Made by a program: the position numbers and the translations under genes | Part shown: piece after piece, positions 1-12,526 of the stretch | How the letters are laid out: each line of letters begins with the position of its first letter | Position numbering within the stretch: the first letter of the stretch is position 1 | Notes under the pieces: generated by a model | What the model was told of the DNA's origin: nothing | What the model saw: only the letters and a program-made list of their open reading frames with translations | Database searches by the model: none | Source of the DNA: Rhizophlyctis rosea | Taxonomy: Eukaryota; Chytridiomycota; Chytridiomycetes; Rhizophlyctidales; Rhizophlyctidaceae | Direction: 5' to 3' | Assembly: GCA_027596075.1 (NCBI GenBank) | Contig: JADGJC010000154.1 | Coordinates: 8,725 to 72,724, forward strand | Length of the DNA: 64,000 bases

Positions 1-112
1 GCCCGGCCCGCGGCCGGGGCGCCCCCGGCCGCCCCGGCCCCCGGGCGCGCCCCCCCCGGCACCCCGGCCGGCCCCGGCGCCCCCGGCTCCGGGCGCGGAG
101 CGGGGGGCGAAG
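1..112. repeat. Near-pure G/C low-complexity contig edge
   Basis: The first ~95 bases contain only isolated A or T bases and are otherwise runs of G and C; composition then changes abruptly to that of the neighbouring gene. Nothing else in the window looks like this. The reading frame of the adjacent gene stays open through it and would read as Pro/Gly/Ala/Arg, so it could be real coding sequence. An assembly-edge artefact is at least as likely. Confidence 0.6.
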
Positions 113-973
113 ATACCCTGGAGGGAGGAACTGAGGTTTCGGTTGAGGAGGGTTCAAGGGTGGAGGGATGTTTTGGTGAAGTGTGTTGAGGAGTGTGAGC
201 GTCAGGGAGGGGAGAGGGGGGAGGTGTTGAGGTGGGGGCTTTTGAAGGAGAGGGTTGATGATTTGGGGAGGTTGGTTGAGAGGGGGGTGGGGGGGAAGTT
301 GCCGGGTTTTGGTGGAAAGGTAGAGGGGGTGAAGAGTGGGGGTGTGGGGAAGAAGAAGGTGAAGAAGGGAGTGAACGGAGGGGAGGAAGGAGGGAAGGGA
401 GGGGAGGAAGATTGGTTTGCGGATGTTGGTGACGGCAAGGGTGCACGCAAACAAAAGCACCCGAATACACTCATAGAAGAAGACCAAGACGATTCCACCG
501 CCGAAATCTGGCTGGAACCCTCTTCCCCATCCTCCTCGTCTCCCTCAACAACCACACCCCCAACACCAACGGGCATAGCAACCCACACACCCGCCCCGCG
601 CCGCACCCGCACCTCAATCCTCGGGGGTGCCATGCGTCGTCTAGAAGACAAGTATTACGCTGGCGAACGTCTTACAGTGCGTGAACAAATGAGACTCAAC
701 AACGCATTAGTACTTGCGGGTGGTGAGCCGATTGCCGGGACGTTTGTTAGTTATGGGACTAGGGTGAGGTTGCCGGAGAGGGAGGTGGGTGAGGAGCGTG
801 GAGCTGTGGAGGAGGGGGAGGAGGAGGAAGGGGAAGTGGGTGGGGGGATGGCGTTTGAGGAGGAGGAGGTTGAGAGGGTTCGGAGGGAGGTTAGAGGGGG
901 TGGTGCTTTGGGACGGTTGGTGAAGTTGGGAGAGGAGAAGGAGGAGGAGTGGGTTAGGGAGAGGGGGTTTTAG
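1..973 (+). CDS. 3' end of an unrecognised protein (partial)
   Basis: One open frame runs from the window edge to a TAG at 971-973. No ATG sits at its visible beginning, so the true start lies upstream or in the G/C-rich edge. The product is low in complexity: a Gly/Lys/Glu-rich stretch, a Ser/Pro/Thr-rich middle (about bases 510-600), and an acidic Glu-rich tail. The only segment that looks folded is near bases 600-750, containing LEDKYYAGERLTVREQ and ALVLAGGEPIAGTF. I do not recognise the family. G-rich codon use in the first and last thirds contrasts with C-rich use in the middle, which may be compositional drift only. Transcription is convergent with the lipase gene next door. Confidence 0.5.
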   Translation, partial: PGPRPGRPRPPRPPGAPPPAPRPAPAPPAPGAERGAKIPWREELRFRLRRVQGWRDVLVKCVEECERQGGERGEVLRWGLLKERVDDLGRLVERGVGGKLPGFGGKVEGVKSGGVGKKKVKKGVNGGEEGGKGGEEDWFADVGDGKGARKQKHPNTLIEEDQDDSTAEIWLEPSSPSSSSPSTTTPPTPTGIATHTPAPRRTRTSILGGAMRRLEDKYYAGERLTVREQMRLNNALVLAGGEPIAGTFVSYGTRVRLPEREVGEERGAVEEGEEEEGEVGGGMAFEEEEVERVRREVRGGGALGRLVKLGEEKEEEWVRERGF

Positions 974-1389
974 ATGGGTTTTATATGGGAGGAGGGAGGC
1001 TGTGAGAGGGGAGTCAGTTTAGGATAGGATCGGGATCGAGTGGGGCGGGTTTTATAGGTAGTCTACAGGATCCGATGTAGGTTGTAGAGTAGAGGAGGAT
1101 CCGATAGTTTTGTTACTACGTTTCTTTTCATGTATGTAGATGTTTTTTCCTTTTGTTTATTGGTAAATTATGAACCGAAATATCACCCCTAGTGATCGCT
1201 TTACCCCTTAAATGTCAAACCCATCGAACATGATAGTTTCATCTTTGCTTTCACGAAAACCAGGTTACATATTTACAACATCAACAGTGGCCACAAGGAT
1301 GTGCGAAAAGTGAAGGGAAGATCCTTACATACACCCCACTCACATCAAACAGCGTTGTTCCAACCCCTTCATTCCCCCCCACACACCCC
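974..1389. other. Intergenic, convergent 3' ends
   Basis: The interval lies between the stops of the unknown plus-strand gene and the minus-strand lipase. It should hold two 3' UTRs. I see no ORF, RNA or repeat in it. Confidence 0.6.
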
Positions 1390-2840
1390 TCAAAACCCCT
1401 TCCTCGCAAGCATAGTCGCAATCTCCAAATACAACATAATAGCATTAAACTGCTTCTTCTCCTCCTCCTTCCTCAACCCTTCCTTTACCTCCTCGCTCCT
1501 CTTCTCCCCCTCCTTCTGCGCCTCCTCCTTCTCCCCCTCAGCACCCTTATCATTCCCGACCGCACCCTTCACACCAGCCTTAACATCCCCCACAACCTCA
1601 CCAACTTTTTTGGAAGCTTTAGCGGCTTTGACTGCCGCTTCCCACTTCCATGTGTTGAAGAGGTTGATCAAGTCGACATGGTCTGCGTCAAGTGTCCGTA
1701 TATATTCTCCCCATTTCGCGGATTCGATGCTGACCAGTCCGTCGTTCTTCCCCTCAATCGTGTTAAGATACTCCCAACTCCAGAACATCGGGTAAGTGGC
1801 TTTTATTAGTGGTGACAGATGCGAGAGTGGGCGTGTGGCGTCGGCGCCGTAGGAGAAGTATGTTATGGAGGGGTTGTTGGGTGTTGAGGGGTTGAATGTT
1901 TCTGAGAGGTGGGTAGGGGTTAGTTGGAGGAATGCGCGGAGGTCGAGGGAGGTTGAGCGGGCTAGGAGGGTTGTTAGGGGGGAGAAGAATGTTGCGAGGT
2001 TTGCGAAGGAGGCTACGGAGGAGCCGCGGTGTGGGGTGGAGATTGTTGTTAGGGACTGCGGGTGGGTTGCGGGGGTGGGAGTTTGGGTGGTATGTGGTGT
2101 GGGGATGAGTGTAAGTGACATATCTGATTGCCGCACCTCCGAATTGGAATCTTCAAAGAAGGTTCATCTTACCCTGACTTTGAATGGTAACTCATTCTCC
2201 GGTCCTGATAAATGGTGCGAAATCATATACCGACAATCCAAACCGCCCTACCCTTGCCAAATCATCAGTACACGGCGTCTCGTCAACCCCATTGATCATC
2301 ACGGTTTCCACTCACACAAAACTCACCATAGAATGCCCAATCAGATTCAACTCGGAGCCCTCAGGCACCTTCTTCACCAACGTATCCTTCAGCACGCCTG
2401 CACGAACGCTAATGTCTGCCGCACGCGGCACTTTCGTGATGATAACATTGCATCCGAGTTCTTCCAGTGCTTCGCGGACGCCGGTCCAGTAGTGCAGGGG
2501 GAGGAAGGAGGGACCCATGGTGTCGAAACCTAGGAGGCCTGTCATGCCATGGCCCGGTAAGAGTCAGCATCCCAATGACTCCAATGTGCCATGCATATTG
2601 TTACCAGGCATTTTTGATCATACCATGACATAGGACGATGGTGTTCTTCGGAGCCACGAAACGCGCTTCAGGTTCATCTTTTTGGTCGGGACGGGGGTCT
2701 GACGAGGGGGAGGAGGTGGTGGTGGTGTTGAGGGAGCGGCGGTGAATAGCAGTCCAATGTGCAATAGACCGATGGCCATATGTGCACTGCCGGGTTAGGA
2801 CAGCACCATCGCGTAGGTGGAAACTAGCAAGAGGCCGCAT
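1390..2840 (-). CDS. Mitochondrial-type triacylglycerol lipase (Tgl2-like)
   Basis: Alpha/beta-hydrolase expected to hydrolyse acylglycerols. Four exons join in phase: 2840-2624, 2538-2327, 2247-2173 and 2055-1390, giving 389 residues. The oxyanion-hole motif VLCHG spans the first junction. The nucleophile elbow GHSM (Ser about 142) ends exon 2, and the 75-nt third exon opens with GGLDCRYMIS, completing the canonical GHSMGGLD signature. Exon 4 carries TPHRGS, a candidate acid Asp (KNDGL, about 273) and the His of ADHVDLIN (about 294). The N-terminus (MRPLASFHLRDG, then Arg/Ser-rich) resembles a mitochondrial presequence, as expected for yeast Tgl2; targeting is inferred. A Lys/Glu-rich charged tail follows the catalytic domain. 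The start is the first ATG in the exon 1 frame. Confidence 0.85.
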
Positions 2841-3397
2841 CTTACTATTGATGGCTATCGGAATGAGGGAATGGAATACATGAGGACTTGTGGTTTGGCA
2901 GGTGGAGAAATGTTGGTAAAAGTGAATTTCGAAATGGTGGGGAAAAGTGGAAGGCGAGTGACATCACCTTCCTGCTGCGCCACATTATGCTCTGGAGGGA
3001 GCGCCAGGGTTCTGTCAGGGTCCTTGACGCGACGCATATTGGGGAGGCCGAGTGGTTGACCCCGATGCAGCAGGGAATCATCTATCCGTATAGTTCTCAC
3101 ACCACTCATGTCTATCAATCGCTGTGGTGATTTGTCCCTTGTGCATTGCAAGCAGATAGAATCAAGGTTTCATAGATACTCCTACCGGATTCAATCGAGG
3201 TTTCATGGATACCCTTACCGCAGACATCTGTCGGGCTGGACACTAGCAAGATTCCCAACTGCAATGCATGAGCCACGTCTTTGCATGCTGACAGATTGCT
3301 CATTCCTGTTGCCTCTCCTTCCTCAGTGCTATTCTTGTTACCTCTTCCTTCCTCAGTAGTGCTGAAGTCGATAATGTACCACTTCCTCGTACTACGT
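2841..3397. other. Intergenic region upstream of lipase
   Basis: This is the upstream region of the minus-strand lipase and of the plus-strand tRNA. Short open stretches exist on both strands, but none has recognisable protein content. A near-repeat of 'atcaaggtttcatagatactcc' type occurs twice around 3160-3220 (imperfect). Nothing else is seen. Confidence 0.5.
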
Positions 3398-3490
3398 GAC
3401 ACGATGGCCGAGTGGTTAAGGCGTTTGACTCGAATCCAACCGGATATCAAATGGGATCTTCCCGCGCAGGTTCGAATCCTGCTCGTGTCG
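3398..3490 (+). tRNA. tRNA-Ser (anticodon CGA) with an 11-nt intron
   Basis: The acceptor arm GACACGA (3398-3404) pairs perfectly with TCGTGTC (3483-3489), and G3490 is the discriminator. The D arm is GCCGAGTGGTTAAGGC. The anticodon stem TTTGA (3424-3428) pairs with TCAAA (3447-3451). The anticodon is CGA at 3431-3433. The canonical position after base 37 is interrupted by 11 nt (3435-3445). Removing them leaves 82 nt, a normal tRNA-Ser length, with the expected long variable arm GGGA-TCT-TCCC and T arm GCAGG TTCGAAT CCTGC. Read without the intron, the anticodon stem would mispair, which supports the intron. Confidence 0.93.
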
Positions 3491-5412
3491 GTACCACGTC
3501 CTTGAACTGAGTTCATTTTGCAAAGTCGACCTTCATTGATTTTCTTTTGCAAACCCGATCAGTCCGCTTGAGCCTGTGCTTCCCAGCGAGTTCACTGGTG
3601 CAACTCCTTTCAGCATCGATGCAACTCGCTTTGTATGTGACCCTTTTGCTTGGTACAGTGTCTGCATGCGGGTTACACAAGCTCCAGTGCAGGTGTAAAA
3701 GTCGAGTAAAAGTTGAGGTAACTTCGAAACTGTCGGAATGCTGATCGGACAGGATGCATTGGTCAAATAGAAGCGCTCTCCGCTCTTATTGACTAGTCCC
3801 ATCAACTACTGAGAAATCAGGTATGCACTTATGGATCATTGGGACTTCAAATGTCCGGGAGGATGGCGAGCAAGGCAGCTTTTTGGGGAGGAACAGGTTT
3901 CAAACAGCCATACAACCTTTAGCTAAGCAAAAGGCGCCACGGGTCCTAAAGTCGGGCATGTTCGTGTGGTTTTGAACTCGGTGAGCTACGAAGTTCGTGT
4001 TTAATACGACATGAAAATATCCTCTGGATACCAATGCTAGATCGATAAAGCGTTGTTGAGAAGAGGGCAATCAATCAAAAACATAGATGATGAGCGTGCT
4101 ACTACCTGTCAGACTCCCAGTTCGGAACTTTAGGGGTCGCAACTCCTTTCAAGAGATATACCCTAAGGCCCTTGTAGAATTGCATACTTGAGGAGAGCCG
4201 AGCCGATGTTTTTTTCATTTACCATACAAAAGCGAACCCGAAACATCGGAGCGCGCGCCGGTATTGGCCATCTTTGGAATGCCTTTCGGACAGTTGGCTG
4301 CCATCCCAATGCTGATTCGTGCAAGCAACAACAATGTCCGCTTCTCCAGACCTTACCAAAGATGCATAGGTTTCGGAGCTTGATCGAGCTAATTCTACAT
4401 CAATCATTCCATAAAATTTGAAAACCCAAATTTCGAACAGCGAAAGCAAACGTGAGGTCACATAAGCGAGGTCCAGGTATGTCGGACCACCATGTGTGCG
4501 ATGAGTGTCTTAACGATCCCATTCAGAAATCGAGATTCGAGCTTGAAAGGTCGATTGTTTCCCTGACGCTCAGGTAGAGATGAGGTTGACGGTTAAAAGC
4601 GCGCATACAGTCGGAGGCAACAATACCGGGTCACCTGCCAGCTGTTCCAAACTTCTGATCCTTCCATCCCTCAAGATCGACAAGCCCATGCCTGATGATG
4701 ATATGTTTCTTTTTACCCCACTTCTCGTGCAATCATGATTGGAGGAGGGTGCACAATAAGGTGGCAAGTCAAAAAAAGCCGCAACAAAAGGTGACACCAT
4801 CGAGCATCCCAATAGCTAGCTACCATGCGGTCTCACATCTACACTGATTGAACAGAACATCGACCGACCCACGATCCCTGATGAACGAACAAACCTAACA
4901 CACAACATTGAACATCATGATCTCAATCAACCCCCGTCCGACCGGGCATACGCACATTTCCAGTACTTCTGTTTTGACGTCTGGTTTCATTGCTGTCGAA
5001 TCACATTGGTGTAGAGAGACAATCGACTAGCTTGACAATCTTTCGTCAGCACACCCAACCGTCGGCGGACAAAGGTGGTTCGGGAAACCGAATTCCTTTT
5101 ACATCTTACGCAATTTTTTAAGGGGTGGATATGGTGGGAATATCGCGCACTGTAAATACTTTACATCATTCGCTTTTCCTTTCCCCTTCCACCTGTCATC
5201 TGCTTCCCCCGCACAGCCATTACTTCTTACCCCTCTCATTGGAGTTTACCACCGGTAGCAGTTTGGCTTTCGACGCTTGTAAGTGCAATCCCTCGTGTCG
5301 GCTACGCTGTAATCTGTCAGACCAGGAACTTACATGTCAATCGTTTGTTACTCAAAAACAGTATACCCCAACCAATCTCCTCCAGTCATACAAAACTGCT
5401 CCGTCGGCGCTG
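3491..5412. other. Intergenic, tRNA to FAM72 gene
   Basis: About 1.9 kb without a convincing gene. The last ~280 bases before the chosen FAM72 start are open in the same frame (ATG at 5131), but the translation there is unlike a protein domain. A GTAAGT at about 5280 could be a 5'-UTR intron donor. Confidence 0.5.
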
Positions 5413-7364
<1,952 letters not shown>

Positions 7365-8614
7365 AACCCAAAAAAGCCAGATCACCATCTCTCCACCATT
7401 CAGCCCATCCAAATTCTACCCAAAACCATCAAACAACCACAAACTGCTTCACATCACATCACGACTATTTTTGACCATACTCCCTGGACACATCTGCGAA
7501 AATTATACCCGCACACCGCTCGCATATACCCGTTTGACGCCGCAATTTGTTTACCCCCTGCGACTAATATCCGCTTTCGTTGGAGTGAAGGGGCTGTCGG
7601 TCATTCCTCTCCTTCAAAATCATTGGCCAAATTCCCTTTCTTTCCCTTTTTGTCTTTCTTCCTTTGCGTTTGTCTTCTTCTTTTCTGAGTCTTTTCTGTT
7701 TCGGACAACGGTTGGGGGACGGGGGGAGGGAGTTGGGTAAGGAATCATATTTTTTTAAACGACTGCGCAGCTAAACGGCATAGGCATATCTTTAGGGGGC
7801 ACAAGGGGGCTTACAAAACAGCAAAATATAGATTGTATAGGAGAAGGGAAGATCGATTAGGAAAGGTAGTCGGGGGGTCTTTGTATTCTTTTACGTCTTT
7901 TCCAGCTGGGTTCCTGGAAGAATACCAAAGGCCTGGTTTTCCCTTCTTTACCTTACTTGAGCATCGAAAGTTTGGTTTCAGGGCGGAGCCGGATGGGGTG
8001 GTTTTTATCGTTAATCGGGCTCACGTCTTCAGATTGCTGATGGCAAGGGAGTCAAGGGTGTGCTTCCTGTGATTCTCTTGGGAACCCCCTCACGTAAAGG
8101 AAAGCGTTGTGCGGCGATGGAACAGTGATGGGACAACGCTGTCAACATACAATCCAAGCTTCTCGCAGCGGCCTTTACTATGGCAGCAGCGGGGCTGCTG
8201 GCAGCGCACCTCGTGTGAAATGCAATAGTATCGCCCCCTCGCCCAACCACACCATCAGAGCCATTTGTAAAGTTGATGAAAGAGCATGTTGGGTGTTCTT
8301 TCTTACGCCGCCGAACACGATGAAGATGAGGCTCACCTGCCACAACACTTGCACACACTTGAACGGCACTGCCCGGCGGCTTCTATTGCATTGACGACGA
8401 CGCAGAGGTTCTGGTGTCGAGCATTTTCATCAGGGCATGGAAAGGTCTCAAACTTCACATAACCCACGAATGAATTTGCAAGTAGCTCAATCATATTCGA
8501 TCTCTCCCCAAAGCAAAATCTACATACAAGCCGTCCCATCCAATACATGCAACCCCACATCCTTTTGAACTATCATCAACACACACATCCCATCATCCAT
8601 GCCCCACCCCAAAA
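7365..8614. other. Intergenic, convergent 3' ends
   Basis: About 1.25 kb between the FAM72 and M13 endopeptidase stops. Pyrimidine-rich sequence near 7600-7700 fits 3' UTR. Short frames near 8100-8400 show no family signature. No gene is called. Confidence 0.5.
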
Positions 8615-11600
8615 TCACCAAATCAAACACTTATCAACCGGATTCATCCTCGACCCCGCCTTGCACCTATACGCCTCCGCAAACTCCTTCGAATTCGCTA
8701 CCGCCCCGTTGACCCGGTACCTCGCCGGCGAGTGGGGGTCCGTGCGGACCTGGATGCATAAAAAGAAGTCTCACATTCAATATGATTTGCTCCACCGGTA
8801 ATATTTGCACGACAATGGCGAAAGTGATCCTTACCCTCTTCAAGGCCATCTCAGGCCTAATATTCCCGCACCAGACCTGACATTAACCAAGAAACGCGTT
8901 AGTATCCATACGCATCAACCATGAACATATCTAACTCCTCCCCACCCCTCAAACTCACCTGCGCAAACCCAAGATACAACAACTGCTCCTTACTATACCC
9001 ATCAAAACCCGGCAACTTCCTATTCCTCTCCTCACCCCCCGCACCCGCCATATCAGCCTTCCAAGCCTCAAGCGCCCTACTCATCCCCCCATTATCCGCC
9101 AAATTCTCTCCAAGCGTCAGTTTCCCATCAACATTAACCCTCTGCCCATTCGGCCCAACAACACTATACTTAGAATACTGATCCACAAAACACTGCGCCC
9201 GTTTCTCGAATTCTTCAGAAGTGGAATTGGTCCACCAGTCCCGGAGTCGGCCCTTGGAGTCGTATTGGCGGCCGTTGTTGTCGAAGGCGTGGGTTAGTTC
9301 GTGGCCTACAACCATGCCTATGGCGCCGTAATTCCTGTGTAGTGGATGTGGATCAGTATGATTGCCAGTGAGTTTTGTACGGGCAGGGAGCTTACAGGTA
9401 TTGCGGGTCCTTGGCGCCGTAGAAAGGCGGTTGGAGGATACCAGCAGGGAACACAATTTCGTTCATCGGCGGGTTGTAGTACTGTCAAAGCAAAACGAAC
9501 ATGATCAGTCAACTCAGAGGTCTTTCCTTCATAACAATGTGCCACAACGATCCTCTCAACTTACAGCATTAACCGTCGGCGGCGTCACTATTCAAAACAA
9601 AAAAATCATCATCAACAAAAAGGCCTCCACAAACCAAAACCCTCAAAAACCAAACTCACTATGCCACTTAGCCCGATCAACAGGCTTCAAAATATCCTTC
9701 AAATTATCCGTCGAGGACCACTTCTCCGCACTCACAACATTCTCAAAGTACGTTTCAGGCTTGACGGACAACTCTGCATACTTCTTCGCCATCACGGCGG
9801 GTTTCAGGATCGTGTCTGCGTAGCCGATTTTCGAGATGAGGTTTTCGACCTTAGATATGGGGGTAATGTGAGTTTGGATTTCGATCTGATTGTGATGAGT
9901 GCTCACGCGCCTACCTTCTCGACAGCCATCTTCCGCGTCTCCTCATCAATCCAATCAATGTTTGGAAGGGCCTTCAAGAATGCTTTCTTGATGTAGGCAA
10001 TCGATTGCGAAGCAGCTTGCTTGCTATCACCTACAAAGCGGTATCAACAATCTGCCCCATCCACCCTTTAACCCACACTCCCCACAAACTCACCCCCAAA
10101 AGCCTTCTCAACAAACCACTTAGCCGGAATCTCCCCCAAAACCCCATCCGCCAACTGCACACAAGTCCTCCACCTCGGCGGCTCCGTCTGCGCCTTCTCC
10201 CCAGTCTTCTGCTTCAAACTCAACAAGATATCCCTCACATCTTTGCTTACGTAGTCCGAGTAGTTCCAGATGTACGTCCACAGAAGGTAGTTTTCCACCG
10301 TCGCGGGTTTCGTTGCAGCGAGGACTTGTGTCCATTTGGCGAGGTAGGTGGGCGTTTCAACGATGAGGAGGGTGGTGTCGTTGATGATGTTTGGGAACTT
10401 GTCTTTGGGGAAGCGGGTGAGGAGGTAGCGGTCCCAGGGGATGGCGCCGCTTAGGGCGTTGAGGGATTTGGGTGTGTATTGGTTGTAGAGTTTGCTGGGA
10501 TCTTGCATCTCCGAGCTGGCATGATTTGATGAGGTGGAGGCCTTCGTCAACGACTCATTTCACAAGTACCAACCTCGACAAAGAAATCCCTGCAAGCTCA
10601 ACCTCCAACCCCACAACATCCTTCGCCAAAATTTTCCAATCACCCCCCTCCTCCGTCACATTCGCCAAGATCACTTCAAAAGCCTTCCGAACCGTCCCCT
10701 CCAACGCCTCCACAAAATCCACCTCCTCATAATACTCCTTACTCGGAAGCGTCAACCCCGCCTGCGTGAACCGGATAATATTCAAATCAGGATCCTTCTC
10801 ATCCCCCGTGACATACATCGAAAAGAACGGCTGAGACCCCAACGTGTGAGCGTCGGCGAGGGCCGCGATGAGTTTATTGCGGTCGAGACTGTTTCCGGAG
10901 GTTAGGGGGAATTTTTGGGAGATGGTGCGGAGGAAGTTTATTAGGGGTTTGGCGTTGGCGGTTTCGATTAGGGTTTCGTTCTGGTGTACAATTGGTAAGA
11001 CGGTCGAATAAAGCAAGTACACCATGCGGTTTATGGTACCATGCAGCTTTGGTAAAACCCTTGAGCCTTATCAAAGTTCGCCCTATCCACCTTCGCTTCA
11101 TCACCGACCAAAGATGGATCCGCTTTGTAAGGCCCGCTTAGGACGTTCCTCAGTAGACGCTGCAAACATGTAGAGGTAAGCTCCTGCAGACCTTGCAAAA
11201 ACCCCGTATCCACGAATGACTACCAACCAAATTATCCTCCGCCAAATCATTAAACGACCCAACTTGACTCTTATCATCCGGAATCGGGTGGGACTTGATG
11301 TACCCCCCACAGGCAAATTCGTAGAAATCCTATATTATTGCAACAGACATGTGTTGGTTCTGTGTAAATCATCCCCTTTACACCCGTTTGGACCGGGGAA
11401 GAAAAGCGTTCAAAACACGAACATCACAAGGATCAGCCGAAGTATTCAAACTATTCAACAACCGCGCGGCCGTAATAACACAATGAGGATCATTGCACGG
11501 CGCTTCGTCCTGTAATTGTTGCTGGTAGGTTAGACCATACTCTCGACGATACATTTCTGAGCTCGTGGCGGGCAAGTTGGACGTCTGTTGTGGAGTGCGG

Positions 11601-12066
11601 GTGTTACAATGTTGTGTCTCTGATATGTCGAGCGGCTCATCCGAATCAAGAAGGAAACACGTCATAGAAAGAAAGGGAATCACCACTGCGCAAAGAAAAA
11701 GCAAAAAAAATAAAAATAACTTGGAGACACGTACAAACCAATTGTTCGCTGGAGAAAGAGAAAACATATCGTATTCCTGTAAAGGATAACAACGCCCAAC
11801 TTGCCCCGCCCGAAATTCCTCCACACACTCTCACCAAAAATAACTAACACCGTGCGTCCTACCTGATACCCCTTATGTTCGTTCCTCGCCAACCAACTCC
11901 CAACCGCACTGCCCACAAGCACAAACCCCACAAACACAAACGCAGCAAAGAAGAACTTCCTCCACCTGCGGGCTCTGGCGTCCCGATCCTGCGGGGACGG
12001 TGGAGCCGCGTGTGGGTGATTAGGAGTCGACGTAGCGCCGAGAAGGGGTTGACGCGATTCGTCCAT
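8615..12066 (-). CDS. M13 family zinc endopeptidase (neprilysin/ECE type), type II membrane protein
   Basis: Membrane-anchored metallopeptidase expected to cleave peptides outside the cell or in secretory compartments. About 13 exons: 12066-11863, ~11635-11423, 11329-11228, 11159-11040, 10980-10570, 10508-10094, 10030-9915, 9849-9660, 9587-9565, 9481-9396, 9334-8959, 8876-8835, 8749-8615 (about 810 residues). The start of exon 2 is the least certain boundary. A single hydrophobic segment ([19 protein letters not shown]) follows a ~35-residue cytosolic tail. [10 protein letters not shown] joins [17 protein letters not shown] across an intron. The zinc site is HELTH (about 638-642) with GENLADNGG (Glu about 703). 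[18 protein letters not shown] and the C-terminal [15 protein letters not shown] and CLIW are classic M13 signatures. One exon is only 23 nt. Confidence 0.92.
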
Positions 12067-12526
12067 CTGTTTAAGACGGGTGCGGAGACGGAGTGTTGTT
12101 GGGTTGGTGATTTTATTTGATATGTGTGGGGTGTATGTGTGAAAAGATGTCAATGTTGTGAGGAATGAGGATTGTGCGGTGAAGGTCGTGCTATTTCAAC
12201 GAACCAGGGTGACGCATGGGGGCAAGCCACCCCCCCCTCCACGAAAATCCATTGCCTCCTCTTCATCCCATCTCATCTCCTTTCCCACTTCTTCCCTTCC
12301 CAACCCTTTCCCATTCCCATTCCCCTCCACGACAGACATACTCTCCCCATGACAAAAAAAACACAAACACATTGCAATATGCACCGCAAAATGAAATCAT
12401 ACAATTACTCCAAACAAGCAAAAGCAAAAAACAAACAATATCACACAAGCACAAAAAGAACTATCTGCTCCCCAACAGTTCGCAAACATCTCCCCCTCCC
12501 TCTTCCACATTCTCCCTTCGCCCCCT
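12067..12526. other. Intergenic, M13 promoter and SF3B1 3' UTR
   Basis: 460 bases, strongly A/C-rich on the plus strand from about 12230 onward (T/G-rich as SF3B1 3' UTR). The M13 promoter should lie at its left end. No ORF or RNA is supported. Confidence 0.5.

Noticed and set aside
2137..2326. Apparent frameshift after the lipase nucleophile motif
   Set aside because: Resolved by a 75-nt exon (2247-2173) that supplies GGLDCRYMIS in phase.
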